A DNA stretch of 64,000 nucleotides from Chryseobacterium viscerum (GTDB taxonomy: Bacteria; Bacteroidota; Bacteroidia; Flavobacteriales; Weeksellaceae): assembly GCF_025949665.1 (NCBI RefSeq), contig NZ_JAPDFT010000001.1, positions 1,302,001 to 1,366,000 on the forward strand, given 5' to 3'. Position 1 is the stretch's first letter. Each line of letters begins with the position of its first letter. Below the pieces are notes generated by a model. That model saw only the letters and a program-made list of their open reading frames with translations. It had not been told where the DNA came from and ran no database searches. Position numbers and translations under genes: made by a program. Shown in pieces: positions 1 through 9,700 of this stretch.

Positions 1-315
1 ATCTTCTTTGGAAAATGGTTTTAAAACATAATCAACACCCTTGCTCTTAAAAGCATCCAGCATATACTGATCAAAGGCGGTACAGAAAACCACAGGGCAT
101 GTGATGTCTACTGATTTAAAAATCTCAAATGAAAGTCCGTCCGAAAGATGGATATCCATAAAAATAAGATCAGGCTTGAGCTCCTTTAAGCCTTCAATAC
201 TTGTTTCGATACTGTCATAAACTCCCAGTATCTTTGAGTCCGGTTTTAAATCTGAAATTAAATTCTGAAGGGATTTTGCGGCCCTGAATTCGTCTTCAAT
301 AATGATGATATTCAT
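1..315 (-). CDS. LytTR-type response regulator, receiver domain (partial)
   Basis: The frame begins at 315 and runs off the left edge, leaving 105 residues, all of them receiver domain. Visible landmarks are the acidic pocket IIIIEDE at the N-terminus, the phospho-acceptor Asp54 in LIFMDIHLSDG, the switch Thr in FCTAFDQY and the Lys in VLKPF near residue 99. The start overlaps the 3' end of the LytS-type kinase at 296-1309 by 20 bp, so the two are cotranscribed and act as a pair. An output domain of LytTR type is expected from the kinase class but lies outside the window. Confident as a response regulator, less so for the output domain. Confidence 0.9.
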   Translation of the reverse strand, partial: MNIIIIEDEFRAAKSLQNLISDLKPDSKILGVYDSIETSIEGLKELKPDLIFMDIHLSDGLSFEIFKSVDITCPVVFCTAFDQYMLDAFKSKGVDYVLKPFSKED

Positions 316-1309
316 GAATTAATGGTAGTTTTATCTGAAAGATTTTTTCGTCTGAGTTAATTGTAATTTCCTTTTCCAGTAAGTGTTTGTAACGCATTTT
401 AATATTGTCAAGCCCCACTCCCAGAGAGTCTTCTGTATTTATCTTTCGCTGTATAGGATTTTCAATTACAATTTGAGCGCCAGCGGTATAGATTTTAATA
501 TGTAAAGGTTTACTTTGTGAAACAATATTGTGCTTGATGCAGTTCTCCACCAAAAGCTGAAGAGTGAAGGGAGGAATAAGGGTTTGAGCTGATTCCTTTC
601 CAAGCTCGTTGGTAAATTTAATTCCTACTCCAAAACGGGCTTTCTGAAGAAAAAGATAAGAATCTACGATTTTCATTTCTTCCTGTACACTGATGAGGTC
701 CAGTTTTCTGCTTTCGAGAGTAAATCGGTAAAAGTCAGAAAGTTTTACAATGAAATCAACTGTTTCTTCGTCATGCGTTTCTGCCATTAATTTTAATGTA
801 TTCAGGCTATTGAAGAGAAAATGTGGATTGATCTGTTGTTTCAATAATTCATACTGAGCCCCAAGATTGTCACTTTTTACCTTTTCCAGTTCAAGCTGTA
901 TCTGCTGGCCTGTATAGTTATTTTGAAGCAGTGTCAGAAACATATAGCATACCAGGTTGATTAAAATTCCTCTTACTTCGACCATCAGCATTACCGGACC
1001 AAAATTGATATGAGATAAAATAAGCTGCTGAATCCAGGCAAGCGCAAACATAATCACCATTCCGAAAGCCAGTACCACCATCAATCTTGAGTAGGAAATA
1101 TGCTGTCTGCGTTTTCCAGTACGGTTCAGCATATAAATATTGAGATACCACATGATGACGGAGAAAGCTGCTGTAATCGCTGAATTGACTACTGCTTCTT
1201 TCCAGTTGAATGCATGAGAAGCCAGCTGAGGTACAGAAGATAAAACTCCCAGGAAAATAGAGCTTATCCAGATAATGGCTGGTGAGATTTTTATTTTTTG
1301 CTGTTGCAT
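296..1309 (-). CDS. LytS/YehU-type sensor histidine kinase
   Basis: Membrane sensor kinase of 337 residues. Hydrophobic segments fill about residues 10-130 (roughly four helices), followed by a short linker and the His_kinase domain with the phospho-acceptor His163 in QQINPHFLFNSLN. The ATPase part shows the N-box LLVENCIKHN near residue 255 and a G-box GVGLDNIK near 297. This is the standard architecture of LytS-like kinases that phosphorylate LytTR regulators, and the regulator gene overlaps its 3' end. The signal sensed is unknown; there is no extracytoplasmic domain of any size, so sensing probably happens in the membrane. Start is ATG at 1309. Confidence 0.9.
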   Translation of the reverse strand: MQQQKIKISPAIIWISSIFLGVLSSVPQLASHAFNWKEAVVNSAITAAFSVIMWYLNIYMLNRTGKRRQHISYSRLMVVLAFGMVIMFALAWIQQLILSHINFGPVMLMVEVRGILINLVCYMFLTLLQNNYTGQQIQLELEKVKSDNLGAQYELLKQQINPHFLFNSLNTLKLMAETHDEETVDFIVKLSDFYRFTLESRKLDLISVQEEMKIVDSYLFLQKARFGVGIKFTNELGKESAQTLIPPFTLQLLVENCIKHNIVSQSKPLHIKIYTAGAQIVIENPIQRKINTEDSLGVGLDNIKMRYKHLLEKEITINSDEKIFQIKLPLIHEYHHY

Positions 1310-1389
1310 GAAATCCGCTGATTTGAAAAAGTTAAATTAATGTTTTTTATTGAAAATATTATGATAAATAGTGAAATCGGAGTTTTTTA

Positions 1390-1833
1390 TTACGGCCTGT
1401 TTACAGGTTGGTAGCTCATAAAATATTGTATTCTTTCTTCTTTATCAGGAGAGCTGTTTTGTGGCAGATCATTTTTTAGATCATAAGATATATTTCCAAG
1501 ATGATCAGCCTGAACAGTTTCAATACTTACCAGTTCTCCGGTGATTGTTCCGCCAATATATTGAGGATTATCATGATACTTCCAGGTTACCAGTTTCATA
1601 ACAGCACCTGCTTCCGGTGTCTGGCTTTCCTTTGATAAAGATTCCAATGCTTTTTCATTTCCGTATAAAGCGGACATCGTTTCTCTCTTAGGGTTTAAAG
1701 AATTGGAAATAAATTTGAGATGACCCGGGTCAAAAACAACCCTTGAAAGCCCATTATTTGTATCATTATTTTCTTTGCTGCAAGCGGTAAGAGAAACCAG
1801 GCTTACCAATAAGATCAGAATTGTATTTTTCAT
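1390..1833 (-). CDS. Cytochrome P460-like lipoprotein without haem motif
   Basis: Protein of 147 residues with a lipoprotein signal peptide (MKNTILILLVSLVSLTAC, lipobox LTAC). The stretch after it, with TMSALYGNEKALE followed by a strand-rich part, resembles the N-terminal half of cytochrome P460 domains and of the P460 domain in the upstream gene (compare RVIYGNDIAV). No CxxCH is present, so covalent haem binding is unlikely as written. Its ATG overlaps the upstream TGA (ATGA), so the two are translationally coupled. Likely an envelope protein working with the upstream cytochrome; exact role unknown. The P460 relationship is inferred from motif similarity only. Confidence 0.7.
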   Translation of the reverse strand: MKNTILILLVSLVSLTACSKENNDTNNGLSRVVFDPGHLKFISNSLNPKRETMSALYGNEKALESLSKESQTPEAGAVMKLVTWKYHDNPQYIGGTITGELVSIETVQADHLGNISYDLKNDLPQNSSPDKEERIQYFMSYQPVNRP

Positions 1834-2813
1834 TTTTTCTGTAAATTTTGGATTAATCTTTGAGTATTTACTTTCATTGGAACATCAAACAGATACCCTG
1901 TTTTCTCTGCCAGCTGTCTGTGGCAGGCAATACATGATTCTTTGGCGAAAGAAGCTGTTTTTCCGGTTGGATGGAGATCATCGCCGGAGAATTTTGCAAA
2001 TCCCCAACCTTCAGTTTCTTTATATTGTCTGGAATCTTTTACCATAAACTGTGCATTGATAAATTTTCCGGGCCTGATTTCTCCGTTGGATAATTCCTGT
2101 TGTTTCCATACAGATTTTACCACAATGCTTCCGTCTGGCCACGGGTGAAAGTTCTCTGTTTCCACAGCTTTTACAGCGATGTCATTTCCATAGATCACAC
2201 GGATGGAATTGTCAAAAAGAGTACTCATACTGATGACTTTCCAGTTTTTGAAATCAGGGGTGTATTGAACTCCATTGGGGGAAACCGGAAATTTTGTTGA
2301 TGCCGGAATAGGTACAATGGATGAGGCCTGAGGTGTTTCAATCTTTTTTTGAGCTGATGGGTTTGCTGAGGATAATGAAAGTGTATATTTTTTAATCGTT
2401 TCAATATCTCCTGCTGTAATTTTTGCTGCAGGATGCAGAAGAGTGTATTCATGAAGAGGCATTTTTCCACTTTGCATCATATTGAGAATAGCATACATTT
2501 TTCCCTGATGTTCAGCCGGAGACAACTTTTCCCATTCTGAGAAATTCAGGACTTCTCTGGCTCTTTTAATATCTTTATTGACAGCCCAGGAAACAGGAGC
2601 AATTTTATCATACCAGCTTAGATTCTGCTGATTGGAATGACAGTTGAAACATGAGTTTTCAAGAATACTAATGACTTCCCTCGGTGCTTCAATTTTTCCT
2701 GTAACCGGTTTTCCTTCCAAAGGTTGGCTGAATAACTGCAGGCCTCCGAAAACTCCTAGCATAGCCAGAAATATGATGGCAATGGGATTTCTTTTTTTCT
2801 TTGTGGTATCCAT
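1830..2813 (-). CDS. Haem-binding (haem_bd) and cytochrome P460 two-domain protein
   Basis: From the ATG at 2813 the protein has 327 residues: a single N-terminal membrane anchor (IAIIFLAMLGVFGGLQLF), a haem_bd domain with CFNCH and the typical WYDKIAPVSW motif, then a cytochrome P460 domain ending in a second c-type motif, CIACH. It is therefore probably a periplasm-facing dihaem c-type protein involved in electron transfer or oxidation of a small substrate. An in-frame ATG exists at 2894, but a good -7 box lies at 2840-2847 inside that extension, so 2813 is the better start. It is coupled to the P460-like lipoprotein downstream. Substrate cannot be told from sequence. Confidence 0.85.
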   Translation of the reverse strand: MDTTKKKRNPIAIIFLAMLGVFGGLQLFSQPLEGKPVTGKIEAPREVISILENSCFNCHSNQQNLSWYDKIAPVSWAVNKDIKRAREVLNFSEWEKLSPAEHQGKMYAILNMMQSGKMPLHEYTLLHPAAKITAGDIETIKKYTLSLSSANPSAQKKIETPQASSIVPIPASTKFPVSPNGVQYTPDFKNWKVISMSTLFDNSIRVIYGNDIAVKAVETENFHPWPDGSIVVKSVWKQQELSNGEIRPGKFINAQFMVKDSRQYKETEGWGFAKFSGDDLHPTGKTASFAKESCIACHRQLAEKTGYLFDVPMKVNTQRLIQNLQKK

Positions 2814-2839
2814 ATGAGTATTGTTTTTATTTTCTGATT

Positions 2840-2847
2840 CAAAAGTA
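2840..2847 (-). promoter_or_regulatory. -7 promoter box for the haem_bd/P460 gene
   Basis: Minus-strand TACTTTTG matches the Bacteroidota -7 consensus TAnnTTTG and lies 27 bp upstream of the ATG at 2813. It falls inside the longer frame that begins at 2894, which argues against that upstream start. Confidence 0.55.
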
Positions 2848-2938
2848 GGCGGGTAGTGCGTGCTGTGAAACGGAAAACAGGCCGAGTTGGACAAATCAAA
2901 AGGTGAATCCGGAATTTTTAACCCTGAAAATACACATG

Positions 2939-2968
2939 AAAAATCCCGGCAATTGTTTTACCGGGATT
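2939..2968 (-). terminator. Terminator of the SDR gene
   Basis: Minus strand reads AATCCCGG, a 10-nt loop with one extra base, then CCGGGATT and a short T run, just after the stop codon of the SDR gene at 2985. Confidence 0.7.
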
Positions 2969-2984
2969 CGATGGAATCTATCAT

Positions 2985-3731
2985 TTATAAAGTAATGCCA
3001 CCATCTATCACAATTTCAGTACCTGTGATAAATCCTGAAAGCTGATTATCTGATAAATAAGTAACCAGTTGAGCGACTTCTTCAGCGGTTCCCATTTTCT
3101 TCATTGGAATCTGATCTACAAGCTGGCTGTTGATATTCTTCAATGTCTCTTCATCCAGTCCGGCCTTACTCATGATTTCGGTTTTTATAGGTCCCGGGCT
3201 TATCATGTTCACTCTGATTTTTCTTGGAGCTAATTCTGCCGCTGCCGTTTTGGCAATTGAGTTTAATGCTGCCTTGCTTGCCTGATATGCCGAACTGTTG
3301 GGCTTGTAGGTAGAAGCAACAATAGAAGATAAAAAGATGACAGAAGCTCCGTCATTCAATAAAGGAATAAATTTGCTTAATGTAAAATAAGCACCTCTGA
3401 AATTAATATTCATCACCTGATCAAAATTTTCTACATCCATATTTTCAATAGGTGTCAGAGTTCCTGTAATGCCTGCATTAATAAACAGAATATCTGCTTT
3501 ACCAAATTTTTCCTCTACTTGTTTCTTCAACAGATCTATGTCTTCAAGATTAGCCTGATCTGCAATGAACGGAACAGCACCGATTTCCTGAGCTGCCTTT
3601 TCCACCACCTCTTTTCGTCTTCCGGTAATAATTACGGTTGCTCCTTCTGAAATAAGTTCTTTTGCTGCAGCGAATCCTATTCCGCTGTTTCCTCCTGTTA
3701 CGATAGCCAGTTTGTTACTGAATTTTTTCAT
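2985..3731 (-). CDS. SDR family NAD(P)-dependent oxidoreductase
   Basis: Classical short-chain dehydrogenase of 248 residues. The Rossmann signature TGGNSGIG is at residues 13-20, the NAG structural motif at about 86-88 (INAGITG), the catalytic Ser in FLSSIVAS and the YxxxK pair in YQASK, followed by ISPGPIKTEI. The acceptor substrate is not predictable. It is transcribed divergently from an HxlR regulator, an arrangement common for HxlR-controlled oxidoreductases that respond to reactive electrophiles. The promoter box TAACTTTG is at 3748-3755 and an inverted repeat at 3764-3800 lies immediately upstream. Confidence 0.93.
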   Translation of the reverse strand: MKKFSNKLAIVTGGNSGIGFAAAKELISEGATVIITGRRKEVVEKAAQEIGAVPFIADQANLEDIDLLKKQVEEKFGKADILFINAGITGTLTPIENMDVENFDQVMNINFRGAYFTLSKFIPLLNDGASVIFLSSIVASTYKPNSSAYQASKAALNSIAKTAAAELAPRKIRVNMISPGPIKTEIMSKAGLDEETLKNINSQLVDQIPMKKMGTAEEVAQLVTYLSDNQLSGFITGTEIVIDGGITL

Positions 3732-3747
3732 TGTAAAATTTTTTTGA

Positions 3748-3755
3748 CAAAGTTA
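3748..3755 (-). promoter_or_regulatory. -7 promoter box for the SDR gene
   Basis: Minus-strand TAACTTTG is an exact match to TAnnTTTG, 17 bp upstream of the SDR start codon. The identical box occurs on the plus strand at 3821-3828 for the divergent regulator. Confidence 0.65.
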
Positions 3756-3763
3756 TTTCAAAA

Positions 3764-3800
3764 TGGTATACTTTTGTAATCAGTATCACAGAGTATACCA
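3764..3800. promoter_or_regulatory. Candidate HxlR operator (inverted repeat)
   Basis: TGGTATAC at 3764-3771 and its exact reverse complement GTATACCA at 3793-3800 are separated by 21 bp. Outer edges lie 8 bp from the SDR -7 box and 20 bp from the regulator -7 box, so a bound HxlR dimer could control both promoters. Confidence 0.6.
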
Positions 3801-3820
3801 ATATCATGAATGATATCACT

Positions 3821-3828
3821 TAACTTTG
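3821..3828 (+). promoter_or_regulatory. -7 promoter box for the HxlR gene
   Basis: TAACTTTG matches TAnnTTTG and ends only 5 nt before the ATG at 3834. The transcript would begin at or next to the start codon, so this mRNA is probably leaderless. Confidence 0.6.
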
Positions 3829-3833
3829 CAACT

Positions 3834-4169
3834 ATGGAAAGAGATCAGACAGAAGAACTTAGAGCCCTGCAGGACACGCTTTATTTTATCGGAGGGAAAT
3901 GGCGGATTCCGGTGATTAACTCACTTTGTAATGGTAACAGACGCTTCAGGGAAATTGAACGCAGTATTCCCGGGATTACTACCAGAATGCTTTCAAAAGA
4001 ACTGAAAGACATGGAGCTGAATAAACTCTTAAAACGTACCGTTTACCCGGAAACTCCTGTTTTAATAGAATATGAACCCACAGAATACTGCAGAACCTTT
4101 GGAAACATCATTCAGGAGATGATTAATTGGGGAAGAGAACATAGGAGAGTGATTGTGGAGGATAGGTAG
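3834..4169 (+). CDS. HxlR family winged-helix transcriptional regulator
   Basis: A 111-residue HxlR-type protein. The diagnostic core IGGKWRIPVINSLCNGNRRF followed by IPGITTRMLSKELKDMEL and an acidic/aromatic wing region (VEYEPTEYCRTFG-like) is complete. I start it at the ATG at 3834 rather than 3810 because the promoter box at 3821-3828 lies between them. HxlR proteins bind as dimers to inverted repeats and often control an adjacent divergent oxidoreductase; here the SDR gene and the inverted repeat at 3764-3800 fit that. There is no Cys near the N-terminus, so redox sensing through the usual HypR/QorR cysteine is not supported; the only Cys residues are in the HTH core and the C-terminal region. 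Confidence 0.9.
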   Translation: MERDQTEELRALQDTLYFIGGKWRIPVINSLCNGNRRFREIERSIPGITTRMLSKELKDMELNKLLKRTVYPETPVLIEYEPTEYCRTFGNIIQEMINWGREHRRVIVEDR

Positions 4170-4230
4170 CAGATAGAAGGTGTTAGGTTGCAGGGTAGGG
4201 ATTAGGGATTAGGGATTAGGGATTAGGGAT
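4163..4230. repeat. Degenerate simple-sequence spacer with ATTAGGG heptamers
   Basis: The stretch reads as a low-complexity G/A/T string and ends in four exact tandem copies of ATTAGGG (4201-4228). Its reverse complement shares the words ATCCCTAATCCCT, CACCT and CTGCTACCTATC with 21284-21331, so it belongs to a dispersed spacer family. Confidence 0.75.
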
Positions 4231-4264
4231 GTGCCGACCTTGATGAGTAAATATGTACTTAGTA

Positions 4265-4320
4265 TTCCCCTCCCTTGGAGGGATGGCAAAAATTCAAAGA
4301 ATTTTTGACGGGGTGGTTAA
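4265..4320. repeat. Two-hairpin intergenic repeat, copy 1
   Basis: Contains CCCTCCCTTGGAGGGATGG and then AAAATTCAAAGAATTTTTG followed by ACGGGGTGG. Both parts fold back on themselves. A diverged second copy is at 13046-13101 in the same order. Confidence 0.7.
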
Positions 4321-4322
4321 AC

Positions 4323-4352
4323 AAAAAAAGCCCCTTTAAAAAAGGAGCTTTT
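4323..4352 (-). terminator. Terminator of icd
   Basis: On the minus strand AAAAGCTCCTTT and AAAGGGGCTTTT pair and are followed by a T run, directly downstream of the icd stop codon at 4374. Confidence 0.8.
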
Positions 4353-4373
4353 AATCTATATCAAAACGAACAA

Positions 4374-6644
<2,271 letters not shown>

Positions 6645-6865
6645 TCATTGTTTTATTTGAGATATTTCCATAAAAAAAAGAGGCTTTTGACTCTTTAACT
6701 TTATATCTGTGTAATTGTATAGTTCCAGGTTGCATCATTATTTTTTTTCAGGCTGCAGACTTATAAGGAATTATATTTTAAGTCTGATTATCAGATGGGT
6801 GGTTTTTATTTTTACTTTAAGATTAATTTAACCATAATAAGACTGGAAAAATTTTCTTTTTTGAT

Positions 6866-6873
6866 TAAATTTG
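6866..6873 (+). promoter_or_regulatory. -7 promoter box for tpx
   Basis: TAAATTTG matches TAnnTTTG exactly, 22 bp upstream of the tpx ATG at 6896. Confidence 0.6.
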
Positions 6874-6895
6874 AAAAACTAAAAAAATAAATATT

Positions 6896-7399
6896 ATGTC
6901 AACGACAATCACTTTAAAAGGAAACGAAGTACACACAATAGGAACATTGCCATCTGTAGGAACCACTGTAAAAGACTTTGCTTTGGTAGACTCAGGATTA
7001 GCGGTAAAAACTCTTGAAACTTTTGCAGGAAAGAAAAAAGTATTCAATATTTTCCCAAGCATTGATACACCTACTTGTGCTGCTTCTTCCAGAAAATTCA
7101 ATGAAGAGGCTTCAAAACTTGACAATACAGTGGTAATCAACGTTTCTAAAGACCTTCCATTCGCATTAGGAAGATTCTGTGCTGCTGAAGGTTTGAATAA
7201 CGTAGAAACACTTTCAGATTTCAGAAGCAGCTTCGGAGATGATTATGAAGTGACTATTGCAGACTCTCCTTTGAAAGGACTATTGAGCCGTGCCGTGATC
7301 GTTACAGACGAAAACAATAAAGTAGTATATACTGAGCAGGTTCCTGAAATTGCTGATGAGCCTAATTATGATGCTGCTCTTGCTGCATTGAACAAATAA
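6896..7399 (+). CDS. tpx: Thiol peroxidase (Tpx)
   Basis: A 167-residue 2-Cys peroxiredoxin of the Tpx class, full length. The peroxidatic Cys60 lies in PSIDTPTCAASS, and the resolving cysteine in FALGRFCAAEG about 34 residues later, the spacing expected for Tpx. The C-terminal YTEQVPEIADEPNYDAAL is also typical. It reduces H2O2 and organic peroxides using thioredoxin, in the cytosol or periplasm; no signal peptide is visible here. It has its own promoter (6866-6873) and terminator (7419-7452), so it is a single-gene unit between icd and a Crp/Fnr regulator. Confidence 0.96.
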   Translation: MSTTITLKGNEVHTIGTLPSVGTTVKDFALVDSGLAVKTLETFAGKKKVFNIFPSIDTPTCAASSRKFNEEASKLDNTVVINVSKDLPFALGRFCAAEGLNNVETLSDFRSSFGDDYEVTIADSPLKGLLSRAVIVTDENNKVVYTEQVPEIADEPNYDAALAALNK

Positions 7400-7418
7400 T
7401 ATAAATAATTTTTGTAGA

Positions 7419-7452
7419 AAAGCCTTGTGAATCATTTTGCAAGGCTTTTTTT
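7419..7452 (+). terminator. Terminator of tpx
   Basis: AAAGCCTTG pairs with CAAGGCTTT across a 12-nt loop and is followed by a T run. A closely similar AAGCCTTGTG stem ends the hydrolase gene at 8841-8880. Confidence 0.85.
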
Positions 7453-7481
7453 GAATATAAAATCTAATCAAATCACACCAA

Positions 7482-8057
7482 ATGACGTCAAATAATTATA
7501 AGAAATATGGAGAACTTTTCCAGGTAGACTCGGATCATTTTGAAGAGTTCTATGCTTTACTTCATGATACCAAGCTATTAAAATCTGATTTTTTTCTCAA
7601 GCAGGGAGAAAAATGCAAATATTTGGGCTTTATCAAAAAAGGTACTATCAGGTCTTTCTATATCAATGATCAGGGCCGCGAAATCAATTTTGGATTCTAT
7701 TTTGAAAATGAATTTTTTACAGATTACGAAAGCATTCTGTGTGATACCGTATCCAATATGAACATCCAGGCGTTGGAAAACTGTGAAATTCTACTGCTGA
7801 GTAAAGATCATCTCCAGGATTTATATAAAAGAGAAGCATACTGGCAGCAATTCGGGAGAGTGATGAGTGAAAAAATTTATCTTGATGCCAAAAAACGGAT
7901 TGATGATCTGTTGTGCTTTTCTCCAGAAAAAAGATATCTCAATCTTGTCAAAAAACAGCCTGCACTCTTTCAGAAAATAGCCCAGAAACACATTGCCAGT
8001 TACCTCGGCGTAACAGAGCAGTCACTCAGCCGAATAAGAAGCCGCATCGTTAATTAA
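7482..8057 (+). CDS. Crp/Fnr family transcriptional regulator (copy 1)
   Basis: A 191-residue protein with a cNMP-binding-like beta-roll domain (about residues 20-120, e.g. FLKQGEKCKYLGFIKKGTIRSF) and a short C-terminal helix-turn-helix, HIASYLGVTEQSLSRIRSRI. It lacks the Cys cluster of true Fnr and has a poorly conserved phosphate-binding cassette, so the ligand is not predictable. It probably controls the alpha/beta hydrolase just downstream: the palindrome TTAAC-N4-GTTAA overlaps its stop codon and is placed like an activator site before that gene. Two relatives with the same ASYLGVT recognition region occur at 13270 and 46324. Confidence 0.9.
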   Translation: MTSNNYKKYGELFQVDSDHFEEFYALLHDTKLLKSDFFLKQGEKCKYLGFIKKGTIRSFYINDQGREINFGFYFENEFFTDYESILCDTVSNMNIQALENCEILLLSKDHLQDLYKREAYWQQFGRVMSEKIYLDAKKRIDDLLCFSPEKRYLNLVKKQPALFQKIAQKHIASYLGVTEQSLSRIRSRIVN

Positions 8058-8097
8058 CTTAAGTTAACGTCCACTGATATTTTAAACCGTAGCTTTA
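8054..8097 (+). promoter_or_regulatory. Palindrome plus -7 box before hydrolase gene
   Basis: TTAACTTAAGTTAA (8054-8067) is a perfect 14-bp palindrome with FNR-like N4 geometry. Its centre, 8060.5, is 29.5 bp upstream of TAGCTTTA (8090-8097), a one-mismatch -7 box, which puts it near position -42 of the promoter. It is very AT-rich, so chance cannot be excluded. Confidence 0.5.
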
Positions 8098-8124
8098 TCA
8101 TCATCAAATTTTAACACAATCATT

Positions 8125-8814
8125 ATGGAACAAAGAGATTTAACCATTATTTTGGTACACGGAGCATGGGGAGACGGATCACACTGGCAATACGTTATTC
8201 CTTCACTTACAAAAGCAGGATATAAAGTAAGAAGTGTTCAGAATCCATTAACATCACTTCAGGACGATATTAATAAGACTAAAGATCTTATTGATGCCCA
8301 GGAAGGGAAAGTACTTTTAGTAGGACATTCTTATGGAGGAGCTGTTATTTCAGGAGCCGGGCATCATGATAAAGTAGCCGGACTGGTTTATATTGCTGCT
8401 TTTGCACCTGATGCAGGAGACAGCCTTGGATCTCTGTTAGGAAGAAGAGAATCGCCGGGTGGAGCGAGTATTTATCCTGATAACAAAGGTTTTTTATGGA
8501 TCAAATACGATGAATTTAAATCTGCTTTCTGTCAGGATTTGGATGATGAAAAAGCATTGGTGATGTCCTTATCACAAAAGCCAATTCACGGTCAGTGTTT
8601 TGGGGATGTAGCGGGAGAACCTGCCTGGAAAACCCGCCCAAGTTGGTATCAGATCTCATTGCAGGACCGTATGATCCCTGCAGAAACAGAAAAAGAAATG
8701 GCGGAACGTCTTGAGCCTAAGAAAATAATCTCTTTGGATGCGGGACATGCTTCATTGGCATCACATCCTGAAGAAGTTACCCAGCTGATTTTAGAAGCAG
8801 CTGCTTCCGTTTAA
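8125..8814 (+). CDS. Alpha/beta fold hydrolase
   Basis: A 229-residue cytosolic hydrolase of the compact esterase type. It opens with the oxyanion-loop motif VHGAWGDGSHW, has the nucleophile elbow GHSYGG near residues 72-77, and late Asp (LQDRMIP) and His (DAGHASL) positions complete the triad. The arrangement resembles plant-type salicylate/cyanohydrin esterases and bacterial homologues annotated only as alpha/beta hydrolase; the substrate is unknown. It lies downstream of a Crp/Fnr regulator with its own candidate operator and promoter, and ends at a strong terminator, suggesting a regulator-target pair. Confidence 0.9.
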   Translation: MEQRDLTIILVHGAWGDGSHWQYVIPSLTKAGYKVRSVQNPLTSLQDDINKTKDLIDAQEGKVLLVGHSYGGAVISGAGHHDKVAGLVYIAAFAPDAGDSLGSLLGRRESPGGASIYPDNKGFLWIKYDEFKSAFCQDLDDEKALVMSLSQKPIHGQCFGDVAGEPAWKTRPSWYQISLQDRMIPAETEKEMAERLEPKKIISLDAGHASLASHPEEVTQLILEAAASV

Positions 8815-8840
8815 TAAAAGATACAACACAATAATTGATT

Positions 8841-8880
8841 AAGCCTTGTGAAATTTTACGTAATTTCACAAGGCTTTTTT
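8841..8880 (+). terminator. Terminator after the hydrolase gene
   Basis: AAGCCTTGTGAAATT (8841-8855) and AATTTCACAAGGCTT (8862-8876) form a perfect 15-bp stem with a 6-nt loop and a following T run. Confidence 0.9.
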
Positions 8881-8899
8881 AATGAAAAACTAGTACAAA

Positions 8900-9247
8900 A
8901 TGGTAAAAAGAATCGTAGCAAATATTAAAACGAATGATCTTTCCAGAGCCAATCAGTTTTATCAGGATATTCTTGAGCTGGATGTTTTGATGGATCATGG
9001 CTGGATCAAAACGCTGGGGAATGATGAAGAAGCAAAAGTTCAGATCAGCTTTGCTGAACAGGGAGGAAACGATACGGAAGTTCCCGATCTTTCCATTGAA
9101 GTAGATAATGTGGATGAAGTTTACAACAAAATGAAACATGCCGGTTTTGAAATCACTTACGAACTTACCAATGAAGACTGGGGTGTCCGAAGGTTTTTCG
9201 TTAAAGATCCTTTTCAGAAACTGATCAATATACTGTCTCACCAATAA
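8900..9247 (+). CDS. VOC family (glyoxalase-like) protein
   Basis: A single-domain 115-residue vicinal-oxygen-chelate protein. It shows the paired beta-alpha-beta-beta-beta modules: NDLSRANQFYQDILEL in the first helix, a central acidic SIEVDNVDEVYNKMK helix, and the ending WGVRRFFVKDPFQKLINIL, where DP-F-N is the classic VOC metal-side strand. Members include glyoxalase I, bleomycin-binding proteins and FosA; none of those subfamily signatures is decisive here. It starts a run of three closely spaced genes (9 bp to the next VOC gene, then 39 bp to the AraC gene). Confidence 0.85.
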   Translation: MVKRIVANIKTNDLSRANQFYQDILELDVLMDHGWIKTLGNDEEAKVQISFAEQGGNDTEVPDLSIEVDNVDEVYNKMKHAGFEITYELTNEDWGVRRFFVKDPFQKLINILSHQ

Positions 9248-9256
9248 AAATTTACT

Positions 9257-9661
9257 ATGAAAGCAGAACGTATTATTCCTATACTAAGAATCTTCGATTA
9301 TCAGAAAACAAAAGAATTTTATGTAGACTGGCTGGGATTTGAGATCGTCTGGGAACATTATTTTGATGAGAATACCCCTGTTTATATGGAAGTGAAAAGA
9401 GAAAATATCATTTTCCATTTAAGCGAACACCATGGAGACGGGACGCCAGGAACAAGGGTTTCAGTCTGGGGAGAAGGCGTTCCTGAATATCACAAAGAAC
9501 TGATCGACAAAAAATACAAATACAACCGTCCCGGACTTGAAAAAACGTTTTACGGAGCCGTATCTTTTACCGTAATTGATCCTTTTGGGAATAAAATTAC
9601 CTTTGAAGAAGAATATAATGAAGAAAAGCATAAAGATCTGAAGCTTTATTCTCACGATTGA
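9257..9661 (+). CDS. Glyoxalase superfamily (VOC) protein
   Basis: A 134-residue VOC-fold protein, distinct from its neighbour. Features are PILRIFDYQKTKEFYVDWLGFEIVWEH at the N-terminus, IIFHLSEHHGDGTPG in the middle and VSFTVIDPFGNKITFEE at the end. The ILRIFD/EFYVDWLGF pattern is shared with proteins annotated as glyoxalase superfamily and with bleomycin-resistance-like proteins, which bind small toxic ligands. It is 9 bp from the preceding VOC gene, so they are probably one transcript. No substrate can be assigned. Confidence 0.85.
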   Translation: MKAERIIPILRIFDYQKTKEFYVDWLGFEIVWEHYFDENTPVYMEVKRENIIFHLSEHHGDGTPGTRVSVWGEGVPEYHKELIDKKYKYNRPGLEKTFYGAVSFTVIDPFGNKITFEEEYNEEKHKDLKLYSHD

Positions 9662-9700
9662 TTCTGCACGAACAGCATAAAAAATAGTCATTATTACACT

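Noticed and set aside
4201..4228. ATTAGGG repeats as a telomere or origin signal
   Set aside because: Only four copies in an intergenic spacer of a dispersed family; no replication gene nearby.
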